This document shows positions 8,205 to 16,345 of a stretch of DNA of 32,724 nucleotides, one piece after another (positions within the stretch are counted from its first letter, which is position 1; each line of letters opens with the position of its first letter). Location of the stretch: the NCBI GenBank assembly GCA_017503645.1, contig JAFVSR010000101.1, positions 1 to 32,724 on the forward strand. The letters are read 5' to 3'. The notes below the pieces were generated by a model. The model made no database searches. It was given only the letters and a program-made list of their open reading frames with translations, and had not been told where the DNA came from. The position numbers were made by a program, and so were the translations under genes. The stretch comes from Bacteroidaceae bacterium (GTDB lineage: Bacteria > Bacteroidota > Bacteroidia > Bacteroidales > Bacteroidaceae).

Positions 8205-9125
8205 TTATTTCTTCCCCCTGTTTATTATATAAATACCGCAAGTGGCAAGCAGGGCGGCAACCATATATTTCCAGTAGAAGGGCTCGGCAAGGCAAAGACA
8301 CGATGTTATTGCCCCCACTACGGGTATGAGTGAATTGAATATTGCAACCTTGCCTACAGGGTTGCAGGTTATGAGTTTGTTGTAGAGTGTGAAGCCCATT
8401 GTGGATATACCTACAAGCAAGCCCAAGATTACGATGCCCCACCAGGTGACAACGGGTAATGTGCCGCCAAGCAACAGACCGGGAATAATGAGCAGCACCC
8501 CACCCGATGCGAGACTGTAACCGGTACCCACAAAGACATCTACACGCTTGCCGAGGCCGCGTGTCATAAGGCCCGCGAATGCCGAGCATAGGGCGTTGAG
8601 GATTATCATTCCATCACCCATAAAGGAGAAACTGCCACCGCCTGCACCGCCTATGTTCAACGACAATATGCCGGCAAAGCCCACTACGCAACCAAGCAGT
8701 TTGCGGGTAGTGAATTTGTCGCTCTTGAAGAAGAGGCAGGCAAGCATCACAAGCAGGAACACGCCAAGCGAGTTCAGTATGGCGGCGCGAGCGCCCTGGC
8801 TGTGGGAGAGGCCTATATAAAAGAATGTATAGTGCAGCGTGGTGTTCAGCAGGCCGTATGCAAGCACATACCCTGCTGCGGCAGGCGATGCCACGGCAAA
8901 ACGGCGTTTGGCGGCTGCGGCAACGGCCAGAATGATGATGCCCGATATTGCAAAGCGTATGCCGGCAAAGAGCATCTTGCTGCCGGTCATATCGGCAGTG
9001 ATGGCAAACTCGTCGAAGCCGAGTTTTATGAGCGGGTAGGCCCAGCCCCACGCAATAGCTGCCGAGAGGGCAAAAAGAGTCACCCACAGCGGGCGTTGGA
9101 ATATACTTGTACTTTGAGTGTTCAT
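8205..9125 (-). CDS. EamA/DMT-family membrane transporter
   Basis: This 306-residue protein is very hydrophobic, with about ten predicted membrane segments and the internal duplication typical of the drug/metabolite transporter superfamily. The first EamA repeat covers roughly residues 12-145 and includes the AWGWAYPLIKLGF segment; the second covers roughly 160-300 and contains NSLIPVVGAITS near the end. Such proteins usually export or import small metabolites; the substrate cannot be inferred. Its ATG overlaps the stop codon of the upstream lipoprotein gene by four bases, so the two are translationally coupled. It is the last gene of the hydG-hydF minus-strand cluster. Confidence 0.85.
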   Translation of the reverse strand: MNTQSTSIFQRPLWVTLFALSAAIAWGWAYPLIKLGFDEFAITADMTGSKMLFAGIRFAISGIIILAVAAAAKRRFAVASPAAAGYVLAYGLLNTTLHYTFFYIGLSHSQGARAAILNSLGVFLLVMLACLFFKSDKFTTRKLLGCVVGFAGILSLNIGGAGGGSFSFMGDGMIILNALCSAFAGLMTRGLGKRVDVFVGTGYSLASGGVLLIIPGLLLGGTLPVVTWWGIVILGLLVGISTMGFTLYNKLITCNPVGKVAIFNSLIPVVGAITSCLCLAEPFYWKYMVAALLATCGIYIINRGKK

Positions 9126-9790
9126 TTACGTGCCGTTATATGGAAACAAGCCTGTTTAACCTCGTGCTTCACGTAGCAACGGCCCTGCGCCTTGAGGTCG
9201 CGCAATACCTCGCCAAGAACAGCCTTCAACTTGGCCTGTGAGGTTTCGTCGGCATCGTCATCAAGGCGTTGAAAGCGCTTGTATGTCACATCCACGGTGG
9301 TGCCATAGCAATGCACCGAGCGTTTCGATGCATTTATATTGCGGCGCGATAGACCTTTTACATCCTCATCGGTGCGCAATACCGAGGTCACAATAATTTT
9401 ATAAGGTGAATAGTGGTGGCGCACAAGCGAATCCTGGAAGCTCTCGCCTATCTCCTTGAGCAGTGCTGCCGCCTCGGGTACAAGCAGTGGCGATGAGTGT
9501 GTGAGCGGCTCCACGTCGTATGCAGGACAGCTTTCTATGTAGACAAGCTCTCGCGAGGCGTTTTCAACATCGGCACGGCAGGCCAATGGTTTTATGCCTA
9601 TCGCCTGTGCTGCGGCCAAGTGCGTGTCGTTCATATCGTTGAAGGTACGGCCGTACTTCACATAATTCAGGCGGGTGGGCTTTTCGGGCCGTTCCACGCG
9701 CGGTTCATATCGTTCCGCATTACTGCAGCTGCACGCTGCAATCAACAGGGTAACCACCGAGAAAAGGAGTATTTTTGTTATGTTTTTCAT
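9122..9790 (-). CDS. M15-like (DUF5715-type) peptidase lipoprotein
   Basis: This 222-residue protein starts with a lipoprotein signal; lipobox LIAAC puts the acylated cysteine at residue 20. The frame is open to 9832, but the ATG at 9790 puts the signal sequence at the N-terminus. The C-terminal half carries the metal-site pattern of M15-type D-Ala-D-Ala peptidases: SVHCYGTTVDV at 158-168 (candidate zinc ligands H160 and D167), KHEVKQACFHI at 208-218 (E210 and H217), and an arginine at 139. A role in peptidoglycan trimming at the periplasmic face is therefore likely, by family; the target bond is not known. It lies 42 bases after the GH43-like gene and overlaps the EamA gene by four bases. 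Confidence 0.72.
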   Translation of the reverse strand: MKNITKILLFSVVTLLIAACSCSNAERYEPRVERPEKPTRLNYVKYGRTFNDMNDTHLAAAQAIGIKPLACRADVENASRELVYIESCPAYDVEPLTHSSPLLVPEAAALLKEIGESFQDSLVRHHYSPYKIIVTSVLRTDEDVKGLSRRNINASKRSVHCYGTTVDVTYKRFQRLDDDADETSQAKLKAVLGEVLRDLKAQGRCYVKHEVKQACFHITARK

Positions 9791-9832
9791 TGTGTTTAAC
9801 AAGAGTATTTTATATTGTCGGATGTATTGCAT

Positions 9833-10948
9833 TTACAACTGCCAATTAAATTGCCACTCAATAACCGGCATTCCATATTTGAAACGTAGCGGCAACCATA
9901 TATAACGGCTGTCTATGGGATTGTAATGGCGCCAACTGTCGGCCATAAAAATATAGGTATCGGGCATACCGTTTACGGGGAACACATATGTACCGCGCGA
10001 ATTAAAAGTTTTTGAGGCGGTCTTTCCCTTGCAAGGGCCCAGGCGAGGCTCCCACGGCCCCCAAATGGATGGGGCGGAAAAGAGGCGCGTGGCGCCGTGA
10101 CGCCAAGCCGACGAGCTCGACGTTAGGAGCCAATAGAGGCCGTCGCTCTTGAAGAGTATGGGCGCTTCGTTCTGCCCTGTGGGGTCGACACGCATATATC
10201 GCCCAGTGCAGTCGAGGTAGTCATCAGTGAGTTCGGCAATGTGCAGTGCCAGACCATCCTCCGACGAATACACAAGATAGCAGCTGCCATCGTCGTCGGT
10301 AAAGAGGGTTATATCGGAGCACTGCTGCCCTGCCCTGAAGTCGCGGCGCACAAAGAGGCCGTTTGTAACAGCATCGTGCCATCCTTCGGCCCACTTTTTG
10401 TTGCTCAAATCCTTGTCGGCTTTGGTGTATTCGCCGTGTTTCACATTGCCGTTCATTGGCCACTGCCCTGCATTCACCCTACCGTGTTTTACAAGTTTGT
10501 ACGGGCCTGTAACGCTTTTGCTCACAGCCACGCCCACACAACCGCTTTGCTGCCCGCTTGCGGGCTCCAGGTGAAAATACATTACAAAATTGTTATTCTT
10601 TTTATTATATACCACACGGGGACGTTCTATAAGCGCCCCCACGGCCAGCGGGGAGTTTTTGTCTTTTGACACGGGAAGCACAATTCCCTCATTCTCCCAA
10701 TTGAGCAAATCGACCGAAGAGTAACAGGAGACGCCCGCTAACGTTTCTGTGGTAAACTCCTCGCGATGTTCGCCAAACCAATAGTACCTACCCCGGTGAA
10801 ACAGCACGCATCCGCCGTGTGCATTTATCACGCGCCCTTCGGTATCGAACCATAATGTGCCAGGCCTGAACTTGGTGTAGTGCGGCTTTTGTGACGCAAG
10901 CGGCAGGGAAAGAAGAACAAGCAGCAATATTGGTAGGACTCTTTTCAT
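9833..10948 (-). CDS. Secreted GH43-like glycoside hydrolase
   Basis: This 371-residue protein has a cleavable signal peptide at about residues 1-19 and then a five-bladed-propeller type sequence. INAHGG (41-46), followed by GRYYWFGEH (53-61) and ERPRVVYN (108-115), resembles the GH43 subgroup that includes exo-beta-1,3-galactanases and related galactosidases. No carbohydrate-binding module is apparent; the length fits a single catalytic domain. It probably acts in the periplasm or on the cell surface on plant- or host-type galactan. There is no SusC/SusD pair beside it, so this is not a canonical polysaccharide-utilisation locus. It follows hydF by 18 bases and appears to be in the same transcript. 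Confidence 0.75.
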   Translation of the reverse strand: MKRVLPILLLVLLSLPLASQKPHYTKFRPGTLWFDTEGRVINAHGGCVLFHRGRYYWFGEHREEFTTETLAGVSCYSSVDLLNWENEGIVLPVSKDKNSPLAVGALIERPRVVYNKKNNNFVMYFHLEPASGQQSGCVGVAVSKSVTGPYKLVKHGRVNAGQWPMNGNVKHGEYTKADKDLSNKKWAEGWHDAVTNGLFVRRDFRAGQQCSDITLFTDDDGSCYLVYSSEDGLALHIAELTDDYLDCTGRYMRVDPTGQNEAPILFKSDGLYWLLTSSSSAWRHGATRLFSAPSIWGPWEPRLGPCKGKTASKTFNSRGTYVFPVNGMPDTYIFMADSWRHYNPIDSRYIWLPLRFKYGMPVIEWQFNWQL

Positions 10949-10966
10949 AGGCCGGAGTTTGTGAGG

Positions 10967-12148
10967 TTAATAAACAATGTCGGGGAGGATTCCCGTGAGG
11001 GCAGCTATTGCAATACCGTAATTTGTGATGGGCACGCCTTGTGCACGCGCCTGACGTACACGCGACAGCACGTGGCGGCGGGTGAACATACAGGCACCGC
11101 AGTGTATCACAATATCATAGGGCGAGAGGTCGGCCGGAAAATCGTTGCCCGACACTATATCCACTTGCAAATTGTCGCCAAAGCGTTTACGAAGAAGGCG
11201 CGGGAGCTTCACGCGCCCAATATCTTCGTTGGCGGGAATATGGGTGCAGGCCTCGGCTATGAGCACACGACTGTTGCCACCCAATGCAAGCAGACGGGTT
11301 GCGCCTGCGCGGAAAGTGTCGATGTCGCCTTTGTGGCGCGCCATAAGCACAGAAAAGGATGTGAGGCGGGTGCCTTGCGGTATCTGCTGCTTCACTTGCG
11401 GGAACACCTGCGAGTCGGTTATCACCAGTGCAGGAGGCTCCTTGAGCGAGGATAGCAGGCGTGGCAGTTCCTCGGGAGCGCAACACACGGGCATACAATG
11501 TTTGTCGAGCAGGTTACGCAGTGTCTGCACCTGCGGCATTATAAGGCGACCTGTGGGAGCTTGGGCATCCTGAGGCATCACCAACAGAACCACATCGCCT
11601 GCCTTCACAAGCGAGTGTGTTATATCTTCGATATTGGCATCGTTGCTGTGGCAGGCGGCTATGCGCTCGAGCAACTGTGGCAACCCCTCGCCTGTAACGA
11701 CCGAAACGGGAATGACATCGACCGACAATGCACTGCCCCACTCCTGTAATGCAGTTGCGCCCTCGTCGCTACGGGCAAGCAGATATATCACGGGCACATC
11801 GGCTTTGGCAAACAGCTGCTGCCACTCCTTTTCCACCGCCGCATCGGCAGGGCTGCCTGTGAGCAATACAAGCGCAAGGTCTATGCGGGCAATGGCGCGG
11901 CGTGTGCTATCGACACGCATATCCCCAAGCGGGCCGCAATCGTCGTAACCAGCAGTGTCACCAATTACGGCAGCGCCTATGCCGGGGAGCTCTATGTTTT
12001 TCCACACCACATCGGTGGTAGTGCCTGCCACATCGCTCACAATGGATACCTGTTGCCCCGTGAGGGCGTTTATGAGCGAGGATTTCCCGGCATTGCGACG
12101 GCCGAAAATTCCTATATGGTAGCGTGAGGAGCGGGCGGTGGTTGTCAT
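10967..12148 (-). CDS. hydF: [FeFe]-hydrogenase maturation GTPase HydF
   Basis: HydF is the scaffold and carrier that receives the diiron precursor made by HydE and HydG and delivers it to apo-hydrogenase. The 393 residues show a G1 loop GRRNAGKSS (16-24), a G2 region TTTD (43-46) and a G3 DTAG (64-67). The cluster-binding residues are CTH at 301-303 and HCGAC at 349-353, as expected for HydF. The G4 position reads LLARSDEG instead of the NKxD usual in GTPases, so guanine specificity may be altered. The gene starts 12 bases after hydG and is followed after 18 bases by the GH43-like gene. Confidence 0.95.
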   Translation of the reverse strand: MTTTARSSRYHIGIFGRRNAGKSSLINALTGQQVSIVSDVAGTTTDVVWKNIELPGIGAAVIGDTAGYDDCGPLGDMRVDSTRRAIARIDLALVLLTGSPADAAVEKEWQQLFAKADVPVIYLLARSDEGATALQEWGSALSVDVIPVSVVTGEGLPQLLERIAACHSNDANIEDITHSLVKAGDVVLLVMPQDAQAPTGRLIMPQVQTLRNLLDKHCMPVCCAPEELPRLLSSLKEPPALVITDSQVFPQVKQQIPQGTRLTSFSVLMARHKGDIDTFRAGATRLLALGGNSRVLIAEACTHIPANEDIGRVKLPRLLRKRFGDNLQVDIVSGNDFPADLSPYDIVIHCGACMFTRRHVLSRVRQARAQGVPITNYGIAIAALTGILPDIVY

Positions 12149-12160
12149 AGGTGCAAAGTG

Positions 12161-13579
12161 TTAGAAACGGAAATCGCGCTCGCCATTCTCTATGGCATCG
12201 AGATACTTGGCTGCTGTGGCGCGGGCCTTTTCGTTGGGCACGTCATTCAACAGCCTTTTTATCATAGCCTCGCCCTTGGCACGTGTTTCGGGCGATGCGT
12301 AGTCTTTCAGATACTCCTTGAGCGTGAGCAGTGCGTTGGGCAGGCAACAGTTCGATATCTGCCCGTTTTTAAGCAACGTCATAAAACGGTCGCCCGTGCG
12401 CCCTTCGCGGTAGCAAGCTGTGCAGAACGATGGAATGTGGTCGAGGTCGAGCAACCAACCCACCACCTCGTCGAGCGAGCGATGGTCGGCAATGTCGAAC
12501 TGCGCGGAGTTTTCCTCCTCGCTCTCCTCGGTGACGTAACCGCCCACACTTGTACGCGAGCCACCGCTTATTTGCGATATACCAAGTTCCAGCACCTTCT
12601 CGCGGCTCTTCACACTCTCGCGTGTGGAAATAATCATACCGGTATATGGCACGGCTATGCGTATAATAGCCACTATCTTGTGGAAAATTTCGTCGGGCAC
12701 CGCGTTCTTGAAATCGGCGGTATCGATGTCGTCGGCTGCGCACAGGCGGGGAACGCTTATAGTGTGCGGGCCCACACCGTATGTTGCCTCAAGATGCTCG
12801 GCGTGCATAAGCAGGCCGATGAAATCGTAGCGATAGGTTTCCAGACCAAAGAGCACACCTATGCCCACATCGTCTATGCCGCCCTGCATTGCACGGTCCA
12901 TAGCCTCGGTGTGGTAGGCATAATCTTTTTTGGGGCCTGTGGGGTGAAGCGCCTCGTAGTTCACCTTATTATATGTCTCTTGGAACAGGATATATGTGCC
13001 AATGCCGGCCTCTTTAAGGCGGCGGTAGTTTTCAACCGTGGTGGCGGCAATGTTCACATTCACACGGCGTATTGCACCATTCTTGTGCTTAATGCTGTAG
13101 ATGGTTTTAATACTCTCCAGGATATATTCGATGGGGTTCATCAAAGGATGCTCGCCCGCCTCTAATGCCAAACGCTTGTGCCCCATATCCTGCAGGGCTA
13201 TCACCTCGGCACGTATCTCCTCCTGGGTGAGTTTCTTGCGATGTATGGTTTTGTTCTTTGCGTGATAGGGGCAATAGACACAGCCGTTCACGCAGTAGTT
13301 CGACAAGTAAAGAGGAGCAAACATCACTATGCGATTGCCATAGAACTTATGCTTTATCTCACGCGCAAGCGCATACATCTGCTCTATCAAATCAGCATCG
13401 GTACACTCGAGCAGAACGGCAGCCTCGCGGTGGGTAATACCCTTGCAGGCACGCGCCTTTTCCAAAATGTTTTTCACCAATTCCCTGTCTCCGGCCTTGT
13501 CGGCCGCATACTCTATTGTGGAGCGAATCTCACTGTCGCTTATGAATTCTTCGGCTTTTAATGATTTTGCGTCATACAT
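12161..13579 (-). CDS. hydG: [FeFe]-hydrogenase maturase HydG (radical SAM tyrosine lyase)
   Basis: HydG cleaves tyrosine to give the CO and CN ligands of the H-cluster. The 472-residue protein has the radical-SAM cluster motif CX3CX2C (C96, C100, C103), a ThiH/HydG-type barrel, and the C-terminal auxiliary-cluster motif CX2CX22C (C386, C389, C412). Length and motifs are normal for HydG, so the enzyme looks functional. It is the first gene of the minus-strand cluster hydG-hydF-GH43-peptidase-EamA. The upstream 279 bases are shared with a divergent ATPase gene that separates hydG from hydE. Confidence 0.96.
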   Translation of the reverse strand: MYDAKSLKAEEFISDSEIRSTIEYAADKAGDRELVKNILEKARACKGITHREAAVLLECTDADLIEQMYALAREIKHKFYGNRIVMFAPLYLSNYCVNGCVYCPYHAKNKTIHRKKLTQEEIRAEVIALQDMGHKRLALEAGEHPLMNPIEYILESIKTIYSIKHKNGAIRRVNVNIAATTVENYRRLKEAGIGTYILFQETYNKVNYEALHPTGPKKDYAYHTEAMDRAMQGGIDDVGIGVLFGLETYRYDFIGLLMHAEHLEATYGVGPHTISVPRLCAADDIDTADFKNAVPDEIFHKIVAIIRIAVPYTGMIISTRESVKSREKVLELGISQISGGSRTSVGGYVTEESEEENSAQFDIADHRSLDEVVGWLLDLDHIPSFCTACYREGRTGDRFMTLLKNGQISNCCLPNALLTLKEYLKDYASPETRAKGEAMIKRLLNDVPNEKARATAAKYLDAIENGERDFRF

Positions 13580-13784
13580 ATCTTCCCCATTTTACGGGCG
13601 CCGCACTCGCCAGCAAGGCACGCCGACACCCTCTTCTAAAATTGAGGTGCAATTTACATATTTTTTTTGAAAAAGAACCGCAGAAGGGGGAATTATCTTA
13701 GAAATAAACGGCCCGTAGGGATTTTTGGAGATGGAATGACGCAACTGTGTTTAGATGGGAAAAATTCATTTTGAGTACTTTTTA

Positions 13785-13816
13785 TTTGGCATTTCTCTTT
13801 ACAGGCGTTATCTTTG
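13785..13816 (+). promoter_or_regulatory. Promoter of the AAA_14/DUF4143 ATPase gene
   Basis: TTTG at 13785-13788 and TATCTTTG at 13809-13816 match both boxes of the Bacteroidota primary-sigma promoter, with a 20-base spacer. The start codon follows 42 bases later. The rest of the 13580-13858 gap shows no gene; a promoter for hydG on the minus strand is expected there but no clear match was found. Confidence 0.65.
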
Positions 13817-13858
13817 CTGAACAAAAATGCGTATTGACGCAAAAATATTCAGTGCCAT

Positions 13859-15112
13859 ATGGAAATTAAGCGTGATTTATACCTAAACAAACTCATTAGG
13901 AGTATGCACAACGGAATGATAAAGGTTATAACCGGAATCCGCCGTTGTGGTAAGTCTTATTTACTTTTCAACATTTTTAGCGACTATCTGAAAACCTGTG
14001 GAGTAGATGATGAGCACATAATCAAGATCGATTTGGAGGACCGTCGCAATAAGAAACTTCGCAACCCCGATGCTTTACTTGAATATATTGACGCACGTAT
14101 TGCAAAGGATGGTATGCACTATGTGATGCTTGATGAGGTACAATGGGTGGATGAATTTGAGGATGTACTGAATAGTTACCTTAAAATTCCCAATGTCGAT
14201 GTATATGTAACGGGCAGCAACTCCAAATTCTTATCGAGTGATGTTATTACTGAATTTCGTGGTCGTGGGGATGAGATAAAGGTTTCCCCTCTATCGTTTA
14301 GCGAATTTTTCTCTGTCTACAACGGCTCCCGCGAGGAGGCTATGGAAGAGTTTATGACTTTTGGAGGACTCCCTATGATTGCAACAATGCAGGGCAATGA
14401 GGAGAAGATGAAATATCTTCAAACACTCTTTAAGAAAACATACATTACAGATATCTTGGAGAGATATAAAATCAAGAACAAAGAAGAGTTGGAGGAACTC
14501 ATCAATATTCTTTCTTCGTCAATCGGAGGTCTTATCAATCCTAACAAATTGCTAAACACATTCAAATCGGTCAAAAATGTATCTATCTCTCCAAATACCA
14601 TTAGTTTCTACCTTGAGATATTGCAAGATGTCTTTATGGTAGAAAAATCCATACGATATGATATTAAAGGTAAGAGATATATTGACACTCCGGCAAAATA
14701 CTATTTCGCCGATTTAGGTTTGCGCAATGCACGTATAAATTTCCGCCAGCACGAGGTAACTCATTTGATGGAAAATCTCATATACAATGAACTTCGCACT
14801 CGTGGATTGATGGTTGACGTGGGTGTTGTTGTGGTAAATACTAAAGATGAGAAGGGCAAGAGCCAACGTAAACAATTGGAAATTGATTTTGTATGTAACG
14901 AGGGTAGTAAACGATGTTACATACAATCAGCCTTGAAATTACCCAATGAAGAGAAGCGAGAACAGGAATTACGCTCGCTGATAAATATATCGGACAGTTT
15001 CCAAAAGTTTATAATCACGGAAGACCCCATAAAGCGTTATCAAGATGAGAACGGAATTATTTTTATGAATATCTATGAATTCCTGCTTGATAAGGATAGT
15101 TTGAGAGTTTAA
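13859..15112 (+). CDS. AAA_14 / DUF4143 ATPase
   Basis: This 417-residue protein has an N-terminal P-loop ATPase with Walker A GIRRCGKS (26-33), Walker B YVMLDEVQ (88-95) and a TGSNSKFL sensor-like segment (118-125). Its C-terminal DUF4143 domain includes YYFADLGLRNA (281-291), ENLIYNEL (305-312) and EIDFV (341-345) with a YIQ segment at 354-356, a pattern like PD-(D/E)xK nuclease folds. Family members are abundant and mobile in Bacteroidota, and their role is poorly defined; toxin-like or defence functions have been suggested but are not shown here. The gene is clearly richer in A/T than its neighbours and is inserted between hydE and hydG. Its stop lies two bases from the convergent stop of hydE. 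Confidence 0.87.
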   Translation: MEIKRDLYLNKLIRSMHNGMIKVITGIRRCGKSYLLFNIFSDYLKTCGVDDEHIIKIDLEDRRNKKLRNPDALLEYIDARIAKDGMHYVMLDEVQWVDEFEDVLNSYLKIPNVDVYVTGSNSKFLSSDVITEFRGRGDEIKVSPLSFSEFFSVYNGSREEAMEEFMTFGGLPMIATMQGNEEKMKYLQTLFKKTYITDILERYKIKNKEELEELINILSSSIGGLINPNKLLNTFKSVKNVSISPNTISFYLEILQDVFMVEKSIRYDIKGKRYIDTPAKYYFADLGLRNARINFRQHEVTHLMENLIYNELRTRGLMVDVGVVVVNTKDEKGKSQRKQLEIDFVCNEGSKRCYIQSALKLPNEEKREQELRSLINISDSFQKFIITEDPIKRYQDENGIIFMNIYEFLLDKDSLRV

Positions 15113-15114
15113 GA

Positions 15115-16182
15115 TTACAACAAAGATTCTGTTTGAGGGAAATCCCCCCTGCCGTAATCTATGTGGTACCCTATTTCTCCAAGACGGGCGGCAAGCAGTT
15201 GCAGGCTTTGAGCCGACTCGCTGCCGCTGCTTTTTTTATTGTTGTATATGGAGTATTTGTCGCGCACATCCATTGGCGACAGGTTGGGCATCACCACGTT
15301 GGCACCGGCCAGAATGCCACGTTCCATTCCGTCGGGCAGCAGTGTGGCAAGGGCTGTGGTGGCGGGAATGAGGGCTTTAGGGAAGCGCAAGCGTAGGAGC
15401 GAGAGCAGCAACAGGGTAAGTTCGGCACTGCCTGCCGGTGATGTGGCGAAGGGGGTGCCTGCTGCGGGAATAAAGGGCCCTATGCCTATCATTTGCGGCT
15501 GCAATTCATCAAGAAAAACGAAATCCTCGGCTATGTGTTCGGGCGTTTGCCACGGGGAGCCTATCATCATACCGCTGCCCACCTGGTAGCCGAGTTCTTT
15601 CAGTGTGAAAAGAGAGTGCTTGCGGTGCGCGTCGCTCATTGAGGCCGGGTGCAGGCGGGCGTAATGGGAGGGAGAGGCCGTTTCGTGGCGCAAAAGATAG
15701 CGCGCGGCGCCGGCTGCGCGAAAGGCGGCATAGGCTTCACGGCTGCGCTCGCCCACCGATAGTGTGATTGCTTTTTCGGGGTATTCACGGTGGATGGCTG
15801 CCACCACATCGGTTATGAAGCGATCGGTTTGCAGGGGATCCTCACCACCCTGCAAAACAAATGTATTAAAGCCGAGTTCCGCACCCTGCCTGCAGCAGGC
15901 AAGTATCTGTTCCTTGGTGAGGCGGTAGCGCGATGCCTCTTTGTTGGCACAGCGCAGGCCGCAGTAGTAGCAGTTGTTCTTGCAGTATGAGCTTATCTCC
16001 ACAAGCCCGCGCACAAAAACACCGCGACCAAAGTGCTCGCGGGCCACAGTGGCGGCAAGGGTGGCAAGGGCTGCACGCTCCTCGCCTGCGGGGAGCGAGA
16101 GGAGGGAAAGCCAATGGTGCTTTTCCATTATTTCGCCTGCCGTGAGGCGCTCCACTATGGCCGAAAACTCCGTTTTATTCAT
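15115..16182 (-). CDS. hydE: [FeFe]-hydrogenase maturase HydE (radical SAM)
   Basis: HydE is the radical-SAM maturase that, with HydG and HydF, builds the diiron subcluster of the H-cluster. The 355-residue protein has the CX3CX2C motif at C67, C71 and C74 (SYCKNNCYYC), then QGGEDP and a BioB-like barrel with GIGPFIPAAGTPF. The ATG at 16182 is preferred to a TTG 18 bases further upstream. The gene is divergent from the hydrogenase gene at 16346 and convergent with the inserted ATPase gene, so it is transcriptionally cut off from hydG and hydF. Confidence 0.93.
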   Translation of the reverse strand: MNKTEFSAIVERLTAGEIMEKHHWLSLLSLPAGEERAALATLAATVAREHFGRGVFVRGLVEISSYCKNNCYYCGLRCANKEASRYRLTKEQILACCRQGAELGFNTFVLQGGEDPLQTDRFITDVVAAIHREYPEKAITLSVGERSREAYAAFRAAGAARYLLRHETASPSHYARLHPASMSDAHRKHSLFTLKELGYQVGSGMMIGSPWQTPEHIAEDFVFLDELQPQMIGIGPFIPAAGTPFATSPAGSAELTLLLLSLLRLRFPKALIPATTALATLLPDGMERGILAGANVVMPNLSPMDVRDKYSIYNNKKSSGSESAQSLQLLAARLGEIGYHIDYGRGDFPQTESLL

Positions 16183-16212
16183 TTTTTTTACTTTTCGCAA
16201 GAAACATTATTG

Positions 16213-16220
16213 CAAAAATA
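16213..16220 (-). promoter_or_regulatory. Possible -7 element of hydE
   Basis: On the minus strand TATTTTTG matches the TAnnTTTG box and lies 30 bases upstream of the hydE ATG. No good -33 TTTG was found at the right distance, so the call is weak. The intergenic space 16183-16345 must also hold the hydrogenase promoter; GATATTTGCG at 16286-16295 is a near match only. Confidence 0.35.
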
Positions 16221-16345
16221 CAAGAAACAAAGTTTTTTTAACTATTTTTACAGCAAATTTTGGAACTGTGGGTTTAATCGGGCAGATATTTGCGCGTGGC
16301 AGTTCCCTTAAACGGCATATAAAAACACATTTATTCTTAAAGACT

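Noticed and set aside
9833-10948. Polysaccharide-utilisation locus around the GH43-like gene
   Set aside because: No SusC/SusD pair, sulfatase or sensor regulator is next to it; the SusD-like lipoprotein is 13 kb away on the other strand.
12158-13165. 335-codon open frame on the plus strand
   Set aside because: Antisense to hydG, which has complete radical-SAM motifs.
15974-16345. N-terminal extension of the hydrogenase frame
   Set aside because: It overlaps the start of hydE in antisense and shows no hydrogenase-type motif before the ATG at 16346.
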